A stretch of DNA of 64,000 bases from Spirosoma rhododendri (GTDB taxonomy: Bacteria > Bacteroidota > Bacteroidia > Cytophagales > Spirosomataceae), in NCBI RefSeq assembly GCF_012849055.1, contig NZ_CP051678.1, positions 186,001 through 250,000 of the forward strand, written 5' to 3'. This document shows, in pieces, positions 60,782 to 64,000 of this stretch (the first letter of the stretch is position 1; the number at the start of each line of letters is the position of its first letter). The translations under genes were made by a program, and so were the position numbers. Below the pieces are notes generated by a model. The model saw only the letters and a list, made by a program, of their open reading frames with translations. It did no database searches and was not told the DNA's origin.

Positions 60782-62203
60782 TTAGCGGAGTGTACTGATG
60801 ACGAGCTCTACTAGCGGGTCATGACCCGCTCGGCCTTCAGGAGCTTCCAGGTAGATAGCCGGGACAAACGACTCGCGGGGCTGGCCATTGATGTGAAAGA
60901 GCATTTCCTCCCCCAGATCCACTTTAGCCGACGAGGTAGCTAGCGTTTCGTTGAACAGCGCCCCCAGCAGATCCGCTAGCCCAGCACCCGCCGTTTTAGC
61001 GCCGATAGCATCGAAGCCTATTAGCAAGCCTTCCCCCATACTGCCCGTCCAATACCCGCCCAGCGCCACTACGCGCCCCCTATAGAAGGGCCTGATGGGT
61101 AGTACGTACTCGACAAACTTACGGGGTACTCCAAAGAGCCGCTCTTCGCTAGGCACCATATGCACCTGATAGGGCATCTCCTGCTCGACAAAATGGCCCA
61201 TGATACTACGGGCAACGGTGGTGTTGCCCCCGCTGGGGGTGTTGCGAAAGTCAAGCATCAGTAAGCGCGTATCCTGCACCCCTAGCAGAGCGGTCCTGAA
61301 GGCGCTAATAGTCTGGTTGTTACCTAGTGAGTTGTTGAAGCGGATGATACTTACATCCCCTTGTCGGCCAACCCGCAGCAGGGAGTCGCTTCGGAGCTGC
61401 TTGACCAACTCGGCGGTCGGCCGCAGGGTATAGGTTTGGTTGGCGGGCTGGCTTTTGATCTGCACCCTCCGGGGCTGGTTACGGATGCCCGCCAGTGCAA
61501 TGTTAAGGCCTGTGTTGATCTGGGTGGTCGACAGACTACTGATGGGCCTGCCCATGAGCCTCTCAATGGCTGCGGTGGGGCTTCGGCCATCAATGCTCAG
61601 GATAGTGGCACCCGGCCTGAGGCCCTGTGCCTGTGCATCGCTATCCTGCCGCACATCGACCAAGCTAACCTCCCCCGATCGATACTGGGCGAACAGATCA
61701 GCACTGGTCGGAATAATACTGTAGTCAGTGGGGTCAAAGGGGCCGACAATAAAGTGAGGATCGGCAAAGTTGTGCGCCACCACTTGGAGGATATCGATAA
61801 AGTCTTTTTTGGTTTTGGCTCGCTTGGCGGCTGGCTCAAAGTAGCCCAGGATGCTGTCGCCGTCGACGCCGGGCCGCTTAAAATAGCCGTAGCGCGCTCG
61901 GAGTAGCTGCTCAAATTCGGCCCAGGCCCTGGTGGCGTCGAAGGCAGTTACGGTATCGCCTGTTAAGCTAGCGGTTACTAGTGCAAAGGGGGCGATGCTA
62001 TGTGTGCTAGCGGCAGTTGGGGCTGATCGTCGCCCTGCAGCGGTAGTCATGGCCACCGCTGAGCCGCTGGTATGGGTCGTTGCCGCCAAGGTCAGTAGGG
62101 TCACCAAAAGGCTACCGACGATTCGTTTAGCCGATGTAAGTACAAATGATGTGGGTTGTTTAGGCTGGATTCGATTGGGTGAACAAGCTTGTGAAGCAGT
62201 CAT
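60782..62203 (-). CDS. PDZ-containing S41-family peptidase-like protein
   Basis: A 473-residue exported protein with a hydrophobic segment IVGSLLVTLLTLAATT near residue 30. Residues about 180-240 form a PDZ domain (VDVRQDSDAQAQGLRPGATI-LSIDG). The C-terminal half is S41/CtpA-like: DVSIIRFNNS, RLLMLDFRNTPSGGNTTVAR and VVALGGYWTGSMGEGLLIGF, where the serine in TGSMGE is at the expected nucleophile place. The general-base lysine is not identified. Such proteins cleave C-termini of periplasmic proteins. No paired gene is adjacent. Confidence 0.8.
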   Translation of the reverse strand: MTASQACSPNRIQPKQPTSFVLTSAKRIVGSLLVTLLTLAATTHTSGSAVAMTTAAGRRSAPTAASTHSIAPFALVTASLTGDTVTAFDATRAWAEFEQLLRARYGYFKRPGVDGDSILGYFEPAAKRAKTKKDFIDILQVVAHNFADPHFIVGPFDPTDYSIIPTSADLFAQYRSGEVSLVDVRQDSDAQAQGLRPGATILSIDGRSPTAAIERLMGRPISSLSTTQINTGLNIALAGIRNQPRRVQIKSQPANQTYTLRPTAELVKQLRSDSLLRVGRQGDVSIIRFNNSLGNNQTISAFRTALLGVQDTRLLMLDFRNTPSGGNTTVARSIMGHFVEQEMPYQVHMVPSEERLFGVPRKFVEYVLPIRPFYRGRVVALGGYWTGSMGEGLLIGFDAIGAKTAGAGLADLLGALFNETLATSSAKVDLGEEMLFHINGQPRESFVPAIYLEAPEGRAGHDPLVELVISTLR

Positions 62204-62733
62204 AAAGGGAATGGACTTGGGTAAGGGTAACTGAGCGAAGCTAGGTTAGTAAGCACGTTTACCCAGGGAGCCCAAGCAACCCGTGTCAACTCGTATGCCA
62301 ACACGGGTTAGCCATTCACAATCAGTCGATTAGGGGTGGGTTTGCTAATGTGTTCGTCCGCTCTCGTACAGTCTTACGTCCGCTGCCGTACGTTTTGAAT
62401 GACTAGTGGGGGAGGGGAACAGGCTAGTCGGGTGTTGGCTACTCAATGTGGCAAGCTTATGAAACCGCTTTTGGCAACTCATGCCGCATGGTACTGTCAT
62501 CCCTTGGCAGAGAGTCAGTTGGTTTTTGTAGCGGGGATACGCCAATTTAGGTATTACTGACAAACTTCGGTAAACGACGTATTCTCAGGTAAGGCTCGAA
62601 TAAGGGTTCCGCAAACTGATAACGTACATATATTCTGACCAGGCAATTCGACAATAATAAGCTTGTTATCGGCTCACTCATACAGTTTATAACCACTAAT
62701 TACAACTCCCTTCAAAAGCGCATTACCTTTAGT
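62204..62733. other. 530-bp intergenic region without a gene
   Basis: No credible frame on either strand. It contains the upstream region of the S41-like gene. Mostly AT-rich from 62540 onwards. Confidence 0.55.
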
Positions 62734-62955
62734 TTATCTACCAATCACTCTCTTGTAGATACTCCGCATACAAGCATGCCTATAGTAGTCTCCTGCCACT
62801 TCGACATTACCACTAATGTAACTAGAGTCACCTGGAAGCGATTTGACAAAGGGTGGAAGTACTATACTACCTACCACGTTGGTAACCACCAGCGCCTTTC
62901 TACGCGGGACTTTCGAACATTTACGATTGAGCATTAGCTGATAAACGCAGCCCAA
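62734..62955 (-). CDS. Possible small hypothetical protein
   Basis: A 73-codon frame, possibly starting at an ATG 7 codons in. It reads KCSKVPRRKALVVTNVVGSI and VLPPFVKSLPGDSSYISGNV, with a basic start and a mixed hydrophobic middle. No family is recognised. It lies between a terminator hairpin and the S41 gene's upstream region. Confidence 0.3.
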   Translation of the reverse strand: MGCVYQLMLNRKCSKVPRRKALVVTNVVGSIVLPPFVKSLPGDSSYISGNVEVAGDYYRHACMRSIYKRVIGR

Positions 62956-62982
62956 GACGTTCTAGGGTGTGAATAAGAATGG

Positions 62983-63011
62983 AAAGCCTGACCCTTGCAG
63001 AGTCAGGCTTT
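62983..63011. terminator. Hairpin terminator after the LytTR gene
   Basis: Perfect 10-bp arms AAAGCCTGAC and GTCAGGCTTT with a 9-base loop, 39 bp beyond the stop of the LytTR gene on the minus strand. Confidence 0.75.
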
Positions 63012-63049
63012 GCTACAGGACAGAACCACCCCCTGGTTGAGCATGCAGG

Positions 63050-63502
63050 CTACATCTTTGCTAGCGGCTGCCCAATAATGATACCTGTTCGCTGGGAGAG
63101 GACGGGGGCCATTTGGGCTCCCCTACGACGCGATACAGCGATTTGTGCTTGATTACGCATGGTGATCACTAAAGCCCGTTTACTGTTCACCTTGCCCACC
63201 CAGCGAAGATGACCAATACCCGTGACTGCAATGGCGTATGACTTGTGAACCCGTAGCAGCGCTGGTAACTGCTTGGCCACCACTACTAGCGTCATGGCTA
63301 CCAGCTCTCGGCGGCCATCCGTGAAATGAATGATGGTGTAGTTACCGCTGCCTTCCAAATAGATGACACTCGCTGGGTCGAAGGCTGGCGTACCGGCCAA
63401 TTTAACCCTGTTTTCAACCGGATTACTACTACTGGGGGGACTAGTCTTGTCGCTTACTGAGGGGCTGTTCATGATAAACCGTTGAGTACTCCATTGATTC
63501 AT
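63050..63502 (-). CDS. Single-domain LytTR DNA-binding regulator
   Basis: A 150-residue protein. The first 45 residues are Ser/Pro-rich; a later ATG at 63472 could be the start. Residues about 45-135 are a LytTR domain: VIYLEGSGNYTIIHFTDGRR, LPALLRVHKSYAIAVTGIGH and RWVGKVNSKRALVITMRN. No receiver domain is attached, as is common in Spirosoma-like genomes. Its targets are unknown. A truncated paralogue lies at 60292-60525. The terminator after it suggests a single-gene transcript. Confidence 0.85.
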   Translation of the reverse strand: MNQWSTQRFIMNSPSVSDKTSPPSSSNPVENRVKLAGTPAFDPASVIYLEGSGNYTIIHFTDGRRELVAMTLVVVAKQLPALLRVHKSYAIAVTGIGHLRWVGKVNSKRALVITMRNQAQIAVSRRRGAQMAPVLSQRTGIIIGQPLAKM

Positions 63503-63874
63503 CTGTTAACTTGGGTTTAACAAATTCACTAGTAGTGAGACTACGAATAGCGTTAATGTCACTACAACTGCTGTCAGACCTTTTCAGATTTACAACGGCT
63601 TTCATCCATACTACAAAAGGCCCTCTAACCGTTCTCCCAAGCTTAATCGACCGCGGCTCTAAGGCTGTTATGTACTTATGATCAACAAAAACTTCTGGGG
63701 GCTGAAGACCATTGGCTCACTAAACAGCCCTTATGCCAGCCTTTCTTTGACCATCGCGGTTTCCAAGCAATCGATTTTTCAATCGGTTTGACTTCGCCTG
63801 GTCGCGCTATAAGGAGGCCTTTGCCTTCTAGACCAGACGCCAAATCGGACAGTGGCTACTTACCCCCCTTTCCA
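63503..63874. other. Intergenic region without a confident gene
   Basis: It separates the divergent LytTR and sensor-like genes. A frame of about 38 codons near 63678-63791 (FWGLKTIGSLNSPYASLSLT) shows no start-site support and is not called. Confidence 0.5.
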
Positions 63875-64000
63875 ATGGTTACCCATTCCCCCCAACAGCA
63901 GCCTGCCCACACCTTAGTCGCTTTTCTGTTTTCTCGACGCGAAACCCTATTAAACAAGTGGCGGACCGCTTGCGAGGCCGACCCCGAATTGCCCCAGCTA
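63875..64000 (+). CDS. N-terminus of a probable sensor or RsbR-like protein (cut by window edge)
   Basis: The first 42 codons read MVTHSPQQQPAHTLVAFLFS then RRETLLNKWRTACEADPELP. The pattern L-x-x-RR-x-x-LL-x-x-W-R-x-A-C is typical of the RsbRD-like N-terminal domain of Bacteroidota histidine kinases. The gene continues past the right edge, so the kinase part is not seen and the assignment is tentative. Confidence 0.5.
   Translation, partial: MVTHSPQQQPAHTLVAFLFSRRETLLNKWRTACEADPELPQL

Noticed and set aside
1..64000. CRISPR array or ribosomal RNA genes
   Set aside because: No regularly spaced repeats of 24-40 bp with unique spacers and no rRNA-like sequence were seen. The only regular repeats are the curlin coding repeats.

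Overview
The window looks like a Bacteroidota genome of the Spirosoma/Fibrella/Rudanella type (Cytophagales). The evidence is a Bacteroidota-style curli cluster (several curlin-repeat proteins plus csgE, csgF and csgG), short LytTR and receiver-like regulators, a DUF6934-type gene, weak Shine-Dalgarno sequences and roughly 50% G+C. The genus is an inference. A partition module at 36 kb could mean a large plasmid or an integrated element, but no replication gene is visible.

Bases 1-11.3 kb are a defence island. It holds a three-gene ABC-ATPase system with a Cap4-like nuclease effector, a CoiA-like nuclease, an MmeI-like restriction-methylation gene broken at a perfect 30-bp palindrome, an AbiL/RloAB-like ATPase-TOPRIM pair, and McrBC whose McrB has lost its 5' end. 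Bases 11.3-23.3 kb are bracketed by two apparently identical 356-bp inverted elements with Tn3-like ends. Inside lie a serine recombinase, an amber-interrupted curlin, a receiver-domain fragment, four curlin-repeat proteins (one about 870 residues), csgE, csgF, csgG with an extra C-terminal region that looks like a beta-barrel, and a propeller lipoprotein. The right-hand element cuts the start off a DUF4041/T5orf172 gene.

Bases 24.6-31.8 kb are a Tn3-family transposon (tnpA, tnpR, a possible res region, an XRE-centred three-gene cargo). An IS4-family insertion sequence sits in its right terminal repeat. The transposon abuts the 3' part of a umuC-like gene on the right and a decapitated hypothetical gene on the left. 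Bases 32.4-41.5 kb hold lipoproteins, a DUF6934-type gene with a small partner, a ParA/ribbon-helix-helix module among TATCATTTATA-type palindromes, a secreted nuclease, an NmrA-like reductase and an AraC regulator.

Bases 41.7-54.1 kb are more ordinary: a hybrid PAS/GAF histidine kinase, tRNA-Lys, a DinB/DUF4345/Crp cluster, a clade-2 catalase with a one-base frameshift, a DUF2254 membrane protein, a membrane-anchored phosphatase-fold protein and a TraB-like protein. From 54.8 to 57 kb there is a second, partly deleted copy of the curlin locus without its own csgEFG. The remainder has receiver-like and LytTR regulators, an S41-type protease, and the start of an apparent sensor gene at the right edge.

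The curlins encoded at both loci presumably share the single CsgE/F/G export machinery. The defence genes and mobile elements suggest a region that has been reshuffled repeatedly.
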